A stretch of DNA of 54,743 nt from CAYZJB01 sp964602985 (GCA_964602985.1 CAZRTJ010000023.1:1-54743); one strand, 5' to 3'. Shown: positions 8,713-17,070, counted from the first letter of the stretch. Numbers and translations: made by a program. The notes: generated by a model from the sequence alone, not told the origin.

Positions 8713-9552
8713 TCACCGAATGATCCCCGCGTAGGTCAACGCGAGGATCAGCAGTCCAAGCACAATACGGTAGCCGATGAAGACCCATGTCGACCGCGTC
8801 TGCAGCCATCGCAGAAGAAATGCGATGGACGCATAGCCTACCACCCCCGCAACCAGCGTTGCGATGGCAAGATTCACGAGTCCTTCTTCTCCCAGTCCGC
8901 GTTCAAGCAGATCTTTGAGCTCGAACAATCCGCTGGCCAAAATCGCAGGAATACTCAGGAGAAATGAGAAACGGGCGGAGGCTTCACGGGTCATGCCTGC
9001 CAATAGTCCCGCCGTGATCGTCACTCCCGAGCGTGAAACCCCCGGAATGAGTGCCAGGGCCTGCGCCCACCCGACCGCCTGTGCTTCCGCCAAACCAATA
9101 TCGCGGATCTCCTTGCGCCGCACGGACACCCACTCGGCCAAGCCCAGAACGAGCGCCAATCCGATCAATGCCGCCGCAATGATCCACAGGCTTCGCAATT
9201 CTCGCTCAATCACCTCCTTCAACAACAGTCCGAACCCTCCGATGGGCGCCGTGCCCAGTGCGATGAACCACGCCAGACGCGCATCCAGCTTTTGTGTTTC
9301 GTCCCACGTATGGCGACGCGACCAGCGGAAGATCGAAATCCACGTTGCACGCGTCAGTCGTACGATCTCACTCCGAAAGAAAACCAGGACAGCGGCCAGC
9401 GTGCCCAGCTGGGTCACCGCGGTCACCGCGGCGCCGGGATCGTCCCATCCCAGCAAAGCCGGTAGAATCCGTACGTGAGCAGTCGAACTCACGGGAATGA
9501 ACTCCGTCAGACCCTGGACAATGCCGATCACAATGGATTCAAAAAGGTTCAT
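8713..9552 (-). CDS. uppP: undecaprenyl-diphosphatase UppP/BacA
   Basis: A 279-residue polytopic membrane enzyme that dephosphorylates undecaprenyl diphosphate to recycle the lipid carrier for peptidoglycan and other wall polymers. Recognised by the two family signatures: QGLTEFIPVSSTAH near the N-terminus (catalytic Glu and Ser-rich stretch) and ALIPGVSRSGVTITAGLL with the essential Arg in the second half. The start at 9552 (MNLFES) is chosen because GAGG lies 7-8 nt upstream and a longer start would overlap the mglA terminator at 9569-9597. It is convergent with the M16 gene, with only 10 nt between them. Confidence 0.94.
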   Translation of the reverse strand: MNLFESIVIGIVQGLTEFIPVSSTAHVRILPALLGWDDPGAAVTAVTQLGTLAAVLVFFRSEIVRLTRATWISIFRWSRRHTWDETQKLDARLAWFIALGTAPIGGFGLLLKEVIERELRSLWIIAAALIGLALVLGLAEWVSVRRKEIRDIGLAEAQAVGWAQALALIPGVSRSGVTITAGLLAGMTREASARFSFLLSIPAILASGLFELKDLLERGLGEEGLVNLAIATLVAGVVGYASIAFLLRWLQTRSTWVFIGYRIVLGLLILALTYAGIIR

Positions 9553-9568
9553 GCGTCCTCTGTAAATG

Positions 9569-9597
9569 AAAAAGCCCCGCATCGTTGCGAGGCTTTT
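9569..9597 (-). terminator. Rho-independent terminator after mglA
   Basis: A stem of 11 positions (9570-9580 with 9587-9597) with one mismatch and a 6-nt loop, followed on the minus strand by a U-run. It separates the mglA transcript from uppP. Confidence 0.72.
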
Positions 9598-9619
9598 GAA
9601 TGTTTTCCGGGTATGCGGA

Positions 9620-10204
9620 TTACAGCTGTTTCTGGACGTTGGCCACGACTTTGTTGATGATCGCCTTCAGCGTATCGAACACGCCGACGCCTTTGATTCC
9701 CACCGCTTCGTAATACTGGACATTGAAGTAATTCAGCCTCTTCTGCAAATTTTCTACCGACTCCACATCCGGCAGGTCCCGTTTGTTGTACTGGATGACC
9801 CAGGGAAAGGTATCGAGACTGTGTCCGTCCTCCCGAAGATTATTTTCCAAATCCAACAACGTTTCAATGTTCCCGTCCATGCGGTGCTTCTGAGAGTCCG
9901 CGACGAACACGATACCGTCGACGCCATTCAGGATGACCTTCCGGCTCGATGCATAATAGACCTGGCCGGGGACAGTGTACAGATTGAATTTCGGCTTCTT
10001 CCCTTTGATCCGCCCGACTTCCAGCTGAAGGAAGTCGAAGAATATCGTCCGGTCTTCTTTTGTCTTCAATGATACCAATTCCCCGGCGAGCGAAGGGTCC
10101 ATCTTGGAGTGAATGTACTCGAGATTGGTCGTCTTGCCGCTCATACCCGGGCCGTAGTAAACAATCTTCAGATTGATTTCCTGCAGTGCCCAATTAATAA
10201 ACAT
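9620..10204 (-). CDS. mglA: MglA-type small Ras-like GTPase
   Basis: A 194-residue GTPase. The P-loop is GPGMSGKTT (residues 18-26), followed by the MglA-type switch region with DRTIFFDF (51-58), YTVPGQ (76-81) in place of the Ras DTAGQ, and the base-recognition motif NKRD (140-143). MglA proteins set cell polarity and drive gliding or twitching motility in myxobacteria and are switched off by the roadblock protein MglB. A roadblock protein is encoded immediately upstream (44 nt), probably its partner. Both lie behind their own promoter at 10852-10880 as well as downstream of the HAMP/DUF4388/receiver genes. Motility itself is not shown by the sequence. Confidence 0.92.
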   Translation of the reverse strand: MFINWALQEINLKIVYYGPGMSGKTTNLEYIHSKMDPSLAGELVSLKTKEDRTIFFDFLQLEVGRIKGKKPKFNLYTVPGQVYYASSRKVILNGVDGIVFVADSQKHRMDGNIETLLDLENNLREDGHSLDTFPWVIQYNKRDLPDVESVENLQKRLNYFNVQYYEAVGIKGVGVFDTLKAIINKVVANVQKQL

Positions 10205-10247
10205 TCCGAAGCCTCGCTATATTTACAAAGAAAGTAATGGGATGCGA

Positions 10248-10763
10248 TTATTTGAAAGATTCGTCGAGCGCGTCACCCAGCAGACTGCCAAATTCCGAAT
10301 CGATCAAATCCTTCGCGCTGTCGTCTGTCGCATTGGATTGATCCTCGAAGATCTCCAGCAGATTCTGAATCGCCTTCTTGGTGTAAATGCGAATCAATCC
10401 AAGTGTCACGGAGGTGTCGAAAACGACGACGAGAAAGAAATTGTCTCCCACATTGGACAGATAGACGTTCCTTTTTTCGCCTTCGTGGAACAGCAGTTTA
10501 AACTTCGCGTCCTCACCGACCAACTTGGCCATCTCCGCGGTGGCGGCAAAATCACTGGCGGCCAGGGCCGACAGCACCGTTGTGTTCATTTTGTCCGTGT
10601 TCCCTCGCTGACTGATCAGCTGACCGCTCATGTCCGCAAACAGAATGGCCGATGCCTTGGTCTTGGACGCCAGTTCCGACAGCACTTTCGTGACGCCTTC
10701 AAACTGCTTTCCGTTCAGGATGATCTGTTTGCTGCCGTCTTTGAGCTTTTTCGTTTGCAACAT
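10248..10763 (-). CDS. roadblock/LC7-domain protein, probable MglB-like partner of MglA
   Basis: A 171-residue soluble protein with a roadblock/LC7 fold over residues about 18-125 (VLSELASKTKASAILFADMSGQLISQRG, then a beta-rich second half). The acidic C-terminal tail is about 140-171. Roadblock proteins dimerise and act as GTPase-activating or scaffold partners of MglA-type GTPases. Its position directly before mglA, in the same transcript, supports that pairing. AAGGGT lies 8 nt before the ATG. It is the first gene after the internal promoter at 10852-10880. Confidence 0.85.
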   Translation of the reverse strand: MLQTKKLKDGSKQIILNGKQFEGVTKVLSELASKTKASAILFADMSGQLISQRGNTDKMNTTVLSALAASDFAATAEMAKLVGEDAKFKLLFHEGEKRNVYLSNVGDNFFLVVVFDTSVTLGLIRIYTKKAIQNLLEIFEDQSNATDDSAKDLIDSEFGSLLGDALDESFK

Positions 10764-10851
10764 AACGGTTACCCTTTATGGTCTAATGTGAGAACGATTC
10801 GACGTTGAAAGTGAATGAGAGCGGTCATACAGACCTCGCAGAACTCAGTTA

Positions 10852-10880
10852 AGTCTATGTAATTCTTGATAGACAGTCAA
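10852..10880 (-). promoter_or_regulatory. internal promoter for the roadblock-mglA pair
   Basis: On the minus strand TTGACT (10875-10880), 17 nt, TAGACT (10852-10857). It lies in the 149-nt gap between the HAMP gene and the roadblock gene and gives a leader of about 80 nt, so the GTPase module can be expressed apart from the upstream signalling genes. Confidence 0.62.
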
Positions 10881-10912
10881 CATTTTTTTTGACTTGCACA
10901 GCGTCGCCAGCA

Positions 10913-11686
10913 TTAGATTTTTCTTCTTCGCAGGCGTTCGATGGCCGCTTTGAGACTCTCCCGCAACCGTTCAATGGCATTGGCCAATTCACCGATTTCG
11001 TCCTTCGAGTCCAGTCGCACGATGCTCTCCAGATCCCCCATGCTGATTTTTTCAGCGGCGCCGGTCAGGTAGATCATCTGCTTGGTCAGGCGATTGGACA
11101 AGATCAACGCCACGATCGTCCCTACGAAAACCGCCAGCGCCAATACCCCTCCGACCAGCAGAGCGGTACTTCGGATAATGTCATCCATGTAAGCCCGAGA
11201 CATCCCGACATGGGCGGTGCCGAGCACTCCCTCACCGATGGGAGTCGAAATCTCGTAGTTTTGCACTTCCGTGAAATCGCCCCCCTCTCCCGTGTTCATC
11301 ACGCGGGTCAGATCGATCTTGTAGTCATTGCTCGCGGAGAGGATGATATTTTCCTGGATCATCTGACGCTGATTGTACGAGCCGACTTTGAATCGCTGGG
11401 CCGCAATGCGTTTGTCTTTGTCGGAGATGTAGACATAGGATACTGCCGTAAACCGTGACGAGATATCCACCAGATTCTGGATGTCCACCTCGTCGTCACC
11501 CACCAGCGGCCTCTCCACTTGTTCCGAGAGGGTGGTGACAATCGCCTTTCCGCGTTCTGTCAATTCCGTCTGAAGAGAGTCCGAGACGAGTTTGACAACC
11601 AGCAGGGTGATGCCGACACCTGCCACCATGGCGCCGACCACGATGACGATGGGTACTTTCCATTTGAGACTGAGACCTTTAGCCAT
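10913..11686 (-). CDS. HAMP-domain membrane sensor lacking an output domain
   Basis: A 257-residue protein with transmembrane segments at about 10-32 and 172-195. They frame a periplasmic domain of some 140 residues that resembles the double-sensor regions of chemoreceptors (ERPLVGDDEVDIQNLVDISSRF, VSYVYISDKDKRI). A HAMP domain follows (about 196-250, ending DEIGELANAIERLRESLKAAIERL). There is no kinase, methyl-accepting or cyclase domain: the protein stops just after HAMP, so a partner protein must carry the output. The DUF4388 and roadblock proteins of the same operon, 13 nt away, are obvious candidates. Recognition of HAMP is strong; the ligand is unknown. Confidence 0.85.
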   Translation of the reverse strand: MAKGLSLKWKVPIVIVVGAMVAGVGITLLVVKLVSDSLQTELTERGKAIVTTLSEQVERPLVGDDEVDIQNLVDISSRFTAVSYVYISDKDKRIAAQRFKVGSYNQRQMIQENIILSASNDYKIDLTRVMNTGEGGDFTEVQNYEISTPIGEGVLGTAHVGMSRAYMDDIIRSTALLVGGVLALAVFVGTIVALILSNRLTKQMIYLTGAAEKISMGDLESIVRLDSKDEIGELANAIERLRESLKAAIERLRRRKI

Positions 11687-11699
11687 CTCTTACACTCCT

Positions 11700-12500
11700 C
11701 TACATAGACCGGATCTGGCGAAGCATCAATTGCTGAAAGGCCACCTGCTTCTGAGGATCGTAAATTTCGTTGCTGATGGCCTCGACCAACCCCGCCACCT
11801 TGTCTTTGGGGAAGCCGGATCGGGACTCGCCAAAGGACTCTACCACGTCGTCGATGATGATGCTGGCCACGGGCCCCATCAGTTGGATCAATTCATTTTC
11901 CAAATTCACAAAAAAGTCCTTCGACACCGCGTCCTTTGGAGTCGGTCTCTCGACCTCGCCCAACTGTACGACCCCAGCCTGCACCAGCGTGTACACGGTG
12001 AGCGCCACGTCGATTTCCTTCGTTTTCAATTGCTGTGCCAACTCGGTGATCGACCGATCCCCTTTTTCAAGGACATGAATCACTTCCCAGTCCGGGCCCT
12101 TCAGCTTGACATCATGGGAAGGCTCATTACCCGTGAGTCTCACTTTGACCGAAAACGATGGAATCACACTGCTAATGCGCTTCCACGACTCGGCCACCGA
12201 ACTGCTTTCGGCCAGCATTTCTGCGCTGTCTTTGGCAATGGTGATTTGCGCCGACGTCGCCCCAGCCTCAAAAGCAAATTTCCCTGAAGTCCACAGGATC
12301 AGTTCCCGAAACGCCGGTTCGCCAAGGTAGTTTCCACAAATGCAATGGACAATCTTCCCCTCCGCGAGGAAGACCTCAGCGGTCTCCCGATTCTCGTCTT
12401 TTTGCAACGTCAGGCGGCCGGTCTGCTGACCGGACACCAATAGCTTCAAGATCTCGGGAACCCCGATATACAACAGTTGTCCGGACAATACACTTGCCAT
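11700..12500 (-). CDS. DUF4388 (PATAN-like) signalling protein
   Basis: A 266-residue cytoplasmic protein. Residues 1-105 form a DUF4388 / PatA N-terminal-like domain (SGQLLYIGVPEILKLL, GRLTLQ, VFLAEGKIVHCICGNYLGEPAFRELILWTSGKFAFEAG). The middle (about 140-195) looks like a winged helix (VIHVLEKGDRSITELAQQL... YTLVQAGVVQLG). The C-terminal 70 residues form a helical domain (FFVNLENELIQLMGPVASIIIDDVVE...) of the kind found after DUF4388 in FCB and deltaproteobacterial proteins. Such proteins link receiver or GTPase signalling to motility in other bacteria. It sits in the operon between a roadblock gene and the HAMP gene. Confidence 0.82.
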   Translation of the reverse strand: MASVLSGQLLYIGVPEILKLLVSGQQTGRLTLQKDENRETAEVFLAEGKIVHCICGNYLGEPAFRELILWTSGKFAFEAGATSAQITIAKDSAEMLAESSSVAESWKRISSVIPSFSVKVRLTGNEPSHDVKLKGPDWEVIHVLEKGDRSITELAQQLKTKEIDVALTVYTLVQAGVVQLGEVERPTPKDAVSKDFFVNLENELIQLMGPVASIIIDDVVESFGESRSGFPKDKVAGLVEAISNEIYDPQKQVAFQQLMLRQIRSM

Positions 12501-12513
12501 ACATCCACTCCGG

Positions 12514-12951
12514 TCAGTTCACGACCTCGACCAGTTTCCAGCAATCAGCATCCATATTGCTTCGCAGAAGGAAACTACGTCGTGTGCTTTCGATTTTTTG
12601 AATGCGTTTTTGAAATTTTTTGTCCGCTTCCATGTCGGCCATCGCCACGTTGGCCGTCAATCGCAACATCGCGAGGCTGACATTGAAATCACACAACACG
12701 ACCAGGTTGTAATTGTGATGTGTGAAGATCAGGACCCGTCCGCCATCCAGTTTGACGTCGTATTCCTGCATGGGCAGGGCCAGCCGGTCGAAAATGGCCG
12801 CGACCTGAACGACGTCCTTGCCGATTTCCATAAACGCATCGACGTCCAGACCCGGCGCCAACTTCGCATGGAGGACCTCCCCGTCATTGAAGAAAAGAAA
12901 AGACGCTCGCACACCCGCAATGGAGTTGATTTCTTCGAGTTTTTCCTTCAT
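12514..12951 (-). CDS. roadblock-like protein of the MglA locus
   Basis: A 145-residue soluble protein. The pattern (short helix, SIAGVRASFLFFNDGEVLHAKL, long helix, then DVKLDGGRVLIFTHHNYNLVVLCDFNVSLAMLRLTANV) matches the roadblock/LC7 fold, though more divergent than the protein at 10248. Its start overlaps the stop of the upstream DUF4388-roadblock gene (ATGA), and it is 13 nt from the next gene, so the set is probably translated together. It may form hetero-dimers with the other roadblock modules or bind MglA. Fold assignment is by eye. Confidence 0.7.
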   Translation of the reverse strand: MKEKLEEINSIAGVRASFLFFNDGEVLHAKLAPGLDVDAFMEIGKDVVQVAAIFDRLALPMQEYDVKLDGGRVLIFTHHNYNLVVLCDFNVSLAMLRLTANVAMADMEADKKFQKRIQKIESTRRSFLLRSNMDADCWKLVEVVN

Positions 12952-13601
12952 ACCTGCTGCGCCTTCGTCTTCTCGATCGTCTGCTCGATGAGGTCCGTAG
13001 ACGCTTTCATATCCAGACTCACATCCACGACGTCGTCGCCGAATTTTCCAGTCATGCGCTTATCGTTTTTTCCTGTGACGACGACCGACTTGAAGGCGCC
13101 GAATTTGGACGCCCGTCCGATTTTTTCGAACTTCCGAACGACAAACGCCATCGCCGCGGAGGCACGTTTGCCATTGGCAATCCCCTCTTCCATGAGAATT
13201 TCCCCAAACCCGTTGGAGACGAGTACGCCGTTCACGCCGTTCACGTTCTTCAATTCCTTAGCCAGTTTGGTGACGACGTCACTCTTGGCTTCCATCGCCT
13301 CGTCGATCAGCCGCATGCCTTCGAGGAGGACATTGCTCCACGAGTTATTGATCGACCGCTTGGGAGTGGGCACTCCGTTTTCGACTTTGAACGCGCCTTC
13401 TTTGATTTGGAGGATCCGGTACACGGCTTCTTCGCCTTCCGTCTGACCGTACGTGGCGTGAACGATATTGCCTTCGGCAAAATAAATCTTGCCGACCGTG
13501 TTAAAATGCTCCACCGTGAACAACGCTTCGTTCTTCTCCATGCAATTCAGTTGAACGATGTTGGCCAGCTTCAGATCTTTCAGATTACCGACAAGTGCCA
13601 T
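12948..13601 (-). CDS. DUF4388-roadblock fusion protein
   Basis: A 217-residue protein from the ATG at 13601; a GTG at 13610 is possible but leaves no room for a ribosome-binding site. Residues 1-95 form a DUF4388 domain (LVGNLKDLKLANIVQLNCMEKNEALFTVE, GKIYFAEGNIVHATYGQTEGEEAVYRIL). Residues about 110-210 look like a roadblock/LC7 domain (LAKELKNVNGVNGVLVSNGFGEILMEEG...). It therefore joins in one chain the two domain types that the other genes of this locus carry separately. It is 14 nt after the receiver gene and overlaps the next gene by 4 nt. Confidence 0.75.
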   Translation of the reverse strand: MALVGNLKDLKLANIVQLNCMEKNEALFTVEHFNTVGKIYFAEGNIVHATYGQTEGEEAVYRILQIKEGAFKVENGVPTPKRSINNSWSNVLLEGMRLIDEAMEAKSDVVTKLAKELKNVNGVNGVLVSNGFGEILMEEGIANGKRASAAMAFVVRKFEKIGRASKFGAFKSVVVTGKNDKRMTGKFGDDVVDVSLDMKASTDLIEQTIEKTKAQQV

Positions 13602-13612
13602 GTACCTCACCC

Positions 13613-13987
13613 TTAGCTGAGCGCCGAAGCGATCAGTTCCTTCATCCTTCTGATTTCGAATGGTTTTTCGACGTATCGAAAAGCTCCTGAGAGCACAGCT
13701 TCTTCCTTCTTTTCGTCCGAACCATACGCCGTCATGATGATGACATGGGTTTGCGGTCGACTTTCCTTGATGCGTTTGAGCAGCTCGATCCCGCTGATTC
13801 CGGGCATGGTGATGTCGGTGACGACCACGTCAAACGGGTTTTCAGAAAATTTTTCCCATGCCTCATTCCCGGAGGAGGCCGTGACCACTTCGTAGTTCTC
13901 TTTTGAAATGATAAAACTCTGGTACAGGCTGAATGTCAGCGTTTCCTCGTCGTCCACGATGAGAATGCGTTTCGGTATGTCGGACAT
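13613..13987 (-). CDS. stand-alone response-regulator receiver protein
   Basis: A 124-residue single-domain receiver. Acidic pocket Asp12-Asp13-Glu14, phospho-acceptor Asp58 in VVTDITMPG, the conserved Thr86 in IIMTAYG and Lys108 in EKPFE are all present, so it should be phosphorylatable. There is no output domain. The start at 13987 is chosen over longer options because the promoter at 14046-14074 lies inside the longer reading frame. It is the first gene of the operon, and no histidine kinase is in the locus; the nearest kinase is the propeller protein at 27649. Confidence 0.88.
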   Translation of the reverse strand: MSDIPKRILIVDDEETLTFSLYQSFIISKENYEVVTASSGNEAWEKFSENPFDVVVTDITMPGISGIELLKRIKESRPQTHVIIMTAYGSDEKKEEAVLSGAFRYVEKPFEIRRMKELIASALS

Positions 13988-14045
13988 GCCAGCCTCTGTG
14001 AAAGGAATATCTAAAAAGCAGAAGTGTCGTGTTTGGTAACGGGAG

Positions 14046-14074
14046 AATATAGAAGCATTGGCAGAGATTGTCAA
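14046..14074 (-). promoter_or_regulatory. strong promoter of the receiver-DUF4388-HAMP operon
   Basis: On the minus strand a perfect TTGACA (14069-14074), 17 nt, TATATT (14046-14051), followed by CTCCCG exactly as at the GH57 promoter. Predicted leader about 50 nt. Confidence 0.8.
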
Positions 14075-14168
14075 TGCTTCCGAATTTTCTTCATCCTGCC
14101 GATCGCTCCGCATCCTTCATCGCAGACCCCTCAAGCTGATCCGTGTCGCGGAAAGTCCCTCCATCGCT

Positions 14169-16439
14169 TCAGAACCCGTAACTCAAACTCATCATGATCG
14201 TGCGTCCCGGCTGGGGAAGCAGAGAGTTGAAGTAGTTGTTCTGGGACCCGCCCTGGTAAATGTCGTTGACGTCAAATGTACCCGGCGTGTTCCCCGCGGC
14301 GGCTTCGCGAATACCGGGGTGAAAGTACGATGTGTTAAACAGGTTGCGGATGCGCAGAGAAGCTGAAAGTCCGTTCGCGAAGAGATCCCGATACTCGACG
14401 ACGACATCCGCCACAACATACCCGACAGCCTTTTCTATGGGATTGGTCTCAACCGTTTGCCGTTCCCCTACGAAACGCGCCAGCAGGGTCGTCCGGATAT
14501 GACGGTTGATCGTCGCCGTGGCACCGACGAGGACTCGAATGTCGGACAAATCCCCGATCCGGACAGTCTGCCTGTCCACAATGAGCCCGCTGCTGTCTTC
14601 CCTGAAAGCCCTTTCCTCAGCCTTCCATAATGTCGACACGTATGCCCACATTCTCCATTCACGAACTCCTGCGCCGGTCCAGACGAATTGACTGCTGATA
14701 TCGGAACCGATCACCGTACGGTCCCCCAAATTCTTTGCTCCCTGACTGGTCGGCACAATCGTTTTTTCGTTTTGAGTCCAATAGACACTCAGCGAACTGT
14801 TCCACAGGCTTGTCGTGCGGCTTGCGCTCAACTCGACTGTCCGGGACCTTTCGGGTTTCAGATTGGGATCGCTGCCGGAGCCTGTCCATCCGCCGTACAA
14901 GAGGCGAGGCGTCGGCTCCTGAAACGCTTGTCCCACCATCGCCTTGATCGTGATCTGGTTGTAAAGGCCGACCACTCCCGCACGTATGGTAGGCGAATTC
15001 CCGTATTTCGAATTTCGATCGAAACGCAACCCCAGGTTGAAGATATGGCGATCGGTCAGGCGATACTTGGCCTGGGCATAGACCCCTATGTCCTCGGTCG
15101 TGATTCGATTAACATTCTGCATGGTCTCCGGCGGCGGCAATGGAAACACATACGTCGAGGGATCGATCGAACCGACCGGTTCGTACCCGCCGGGCTGTCC
15201 CGCCGGCCCGCGTCCCGTAATATCGTACGCTTTCTGCAGGTCCTTTCGCTCATACTTCACGCCCGCATTCAAGGACAAGCGGTCTGTCGCCTTTACGTCA
15301 AAATCCTGAAAGAAAGACCAACTGCGATTCAACGATTGCCAGTACGAAAACGCCGCCACGTAAGAGGAGCGGCTGGCGTCCCAATAACCGTCTACAAAAT
15401 ACGAATCGTTCGTAACATCGCTGCGCCGATACCGAATCAGACTGCGTGTGGAGAAGGAGTTGGTGAATGCATAGGTGTGTCTCATGTGAAGACTGTACTC
15501 CGGCCGACGCCAAATCGAATTATTCTGAACCAGATCGGCCGCGTACCCCAACCCATACCCCGCGTCGAGAACATAGTATTGAGCGCCCAGTTCTGTGTTG
15601 GCATGGAAGGCGCGGAAATCGAGCGCGCGATTGCGTATCCCGGATTCAAACTGACCTCCCAAATTGGGATTATCGACAAATCCGCCCCAGATGCGGCGGT
15701 CCTGATAGTACCGGTGTTTTGTGAATTCGTATGTACCGATATATCGCTCGTCGATGAACCCGTCTTCGATACGCCCCGTCAGACTGAGGCGCCAGTCGTC
15801 CTTCTTGTAGAACCATGAGGCGTCGATGGTCTTGACGTAGTGGTCAAAATCCAATTGCGAACGGTGGCCGCTTGGCTTGACGTTGGTGTTACTCGTGACG
15901 CTGCTGTGGATGGTCATGTACGAGCCGGATTGTACCCGGTCCTTGATCGTAATGATATTGATCACACCCATGAAGGCATTCGGTCCATACACTGAAGAGG
16001 CCGGTCCGTATACGACTTCGACCCTCTCGATATTGGATACAGGCACCGTGACCAAGGGAATATCGGCGGTGTTGAAATACAGATGATTGTACACCAGGCC
16101 GTCGACCATTACCAGGAACGGTTCTCCGATGGCATTGCGGTAGCCGCGCCAGTAGTTCTTCAGGTACGTGTCGCCATACGGACGAGTCACCTGCATGCCC
16201 GGAAGATCGTCGAGAACATCCGCGACCTGGGTATACCTGCGCTCGCGTATTTCCTCACGCGAAATGACAATCACGGTTGCGGGCGCTTCGGATAATTTTT
16301 CGCTCGTATTGGACGCGGACGTGATTTCGAGGCTCAACAATTCTTCCAGACTGAGTTGAAAGACGTCATCCTGAGCGGGACTCTCTCCGCTCGTGAGAAG
16401 AAAAAGAGCGAGCCACATGAATCCTGTTCTGCCGGCCAT
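14169..16439 (-). CDS. TonB-dependent outer-membrane receptor
   Basis: A 756-residue receptor. Signal peptide (MAGRTGFMWLALFLL... PAQ), then the short SLEELLSLEITSAS lead typical of FCB receptors, the plug domain (about 45-160; APATVIVISREEIRERRYTQVADVLDDLPGM, VVYGPASSVYGPNAFMGVINIIT) and a 22-strand barrel ending in LSYGF with a terminal Phe. It would import a siderophore, cobalamin or other large ligand using TonB energy; the ligand cannot be told. The start at 16439 is chosen for its signal peptide and because the promoter at 16494-16522 lies upstream. No inner-membrane transporter is adjacent, and the TonB-like protein at 51125 is distant. Confidence 0.9.
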   Translation of the reverse strand: MAGRTGFMWLALFLLTSGESPAQDDVFQLSLEELLSLEITSASNTSEKLSEAPATVIVISREEIRERRYTQVADVLDDLPGMQVTRPYGDTYLKNYWRGYRNAIGEPFLVMVDGLVYNHLYFNTADIPLVTVPVSNIERVEVVYGPASSVYGPNAFMGVINIITIKDRVQSGSYMTIHSSVTSNTNVKPSGHRSQLDFDHYVKTIDASWFYKKDDWRLSLTGRIEDGFIDERYIGTYEFTKHRYYQDRRIWGGFVDNPNLGGQFESGIRNRALDFRAFHANTELGAQYYVLDAGYGLGYAADLVQNNSIWRRPEYSLHMRHTYAFTNSFSTRSLIRYRRSDVTNDSYFVDGYWDASRSSYVAAFSYWQSLNRSWSFFQDFDVKATDRLSLNAGVKYERKDLQKAYDITGRGPAGQPGGYEPVGSIDPSTYVFPLPPPETMQNVNRITTEDIGVYAQAKYRLTDRHIFNLGLRFDRNSKYGNSPTIRAGVVGLYNQITIKAMVGQAFQEPTPRLLYGGWTGSGSDPNLKPERSRTVELSASRTTSLWNSSLSVYWTQNEKTIVPTSQGAKNLGDRTVIGSDISSQFVWTGAGVREWRMWAYVSTLWKAEERAFREDSSGLIVDRQTVRIGDLSDIRVLVGATATINRHIRTTLLARFVGERQTVETNPIEKAVGYVVADVVVEYRDLFANGLSASLRIRNLFNTSYFHPGIREAAAGNTPGTFDVNDIYQGGSQNNYFNSLLPQPGRTIMMSLSYGF

Positions 16440-16462
16440 AAGACGCTCTGAGGATAAGGGAC

Positions 16463-16479
16463 GGCGGTGAACCACCGCC
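16463..16479 (-). promoter_or_regulatory. hairpin in the receptor 5' leader
   Basis: A perfect 7-bp GC-rich stem (16463-16469 with 16473-16479) and 3-nt loop between the predicted transcript start and the receptor ATG. It could affect mRNA stability or translation; no known riboswitch is recognised. Confidence 0.4.
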
Positions 16480-16493
16480 AGAATTGCATCCCC

Positions 16494-16522
16494 AATATAC
16501 GATAAGAGGCGGCTGTGATCAA
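16494..16522 (-). promoter_or_regulatory. promoter of the TonB-dependent receptor
   Basis: On the minus strand TTGATC (16517-16522), 17 nt, TATATT (16494-16499). It overlaps the last codons of the upstream GNAT gene, so the receptor has its own promoter. Leader about 50 nt. Confidence 0.68.
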
Positions 16523-16998
16523 TGGCTCCCTGTACCGGCGGCGGAAGACCGAAATTCACACTCAAACAAATCATAATGAGAATGCGTCATGCCCAGCGCC
16601 CGATACGTATCCTGCGCCCGTTTATTTTCGCGTTCTACGTACAACCGCAGGCCGCATGCACCTGCCTTCTTCGCGGCCCCTTCTGTGAATCGGTACAGAG
16701 CCCCAAACACTCCCCTCCGACGCGCGTCCGGTGCAACGTACACGCTCTGGATCCACCAGAAATCGGCGCACCGCCAATCGCTCCATTCGTACGTAACGAG
16801 AAGCTGACCGACCGTGCGGCGCTCCACGTCGGCCACAAAGTACCGACCGCGTGCAGGATTTCGAAGCGCTTCCAGCACTCCACGACTCAGCAACTCGTTC
16901 TCCAAGCGCTTATGCTCGGTCTCCAGGGCCATGGCGGCGTTAAACTCGACGAGCGTGTTGCGGTCCTCTGGAGCGGCCTCACGAACATGAATTTCCAT
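16519..16998 (-). CDS. GNAT-family N-acetyltransferase
   Basis: A 159-residue acetyl-CoA-dependent acetyltransferase. Motif A with the cofactor-binding loop is WIQSVYVAPDARRRGVFGAL; the C-terminal motif B is LYVERENKRAQDTYRALGM. The start at 16998 (MEIHVREA) follows an AAGGAAA ribosome-binding site and matches the usual GNAT N-terminus. The acceptor substrate is unknown. It is divergent from the glycosyltransferase gene, with 77 nt between the two starts. Confidence 0.87.
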   Translation of the reverse strand: MEIHVREAAPEDRNTLVEFNAAMALETEHKRLENELLSRGVLEALRNPARGRYFVADVERRTVGQLLVTYEWSDWRCADFWWIQSVYVAPDARRRGVFGALYRFTEGAAKKAGACGLRLYVERENKRAQDTYRALGMTHSHYDLFECEFRSSAAGTGSH

Positions 16999-17041
16999 GA
17001 AATACGTTTCCTTTTTTGGAGTTAGAAAGATGATTCGCAAA

Positions 17042-17070
17042 TTGCCTTTTGAACATACCTGCACTACTAT
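17042..17070 (+). promoter_or_regulatory. promoter of the glycosyltransferase gene (leaderless)
   Basis: TTGCCT (17042-17047), 17 nt, TACTAT (17065-17070). The ATG at 17076 is 6 nt after the end of the -10, so the transcript should begin at the start codon. Confidence 0.55.

Noticed and set aside
14688..15818. 376-codon plus-strand open frame
   Set aside because: Antisense to the TonB-dependent receptor, with no signal peptide or domain.
16463..16479. cobalamin or other riboswitch before the TonB receptor
   Set aside because: The leader is only about 50 nt, with a simple 7-bp hairpin and no conserved riboswitch core.
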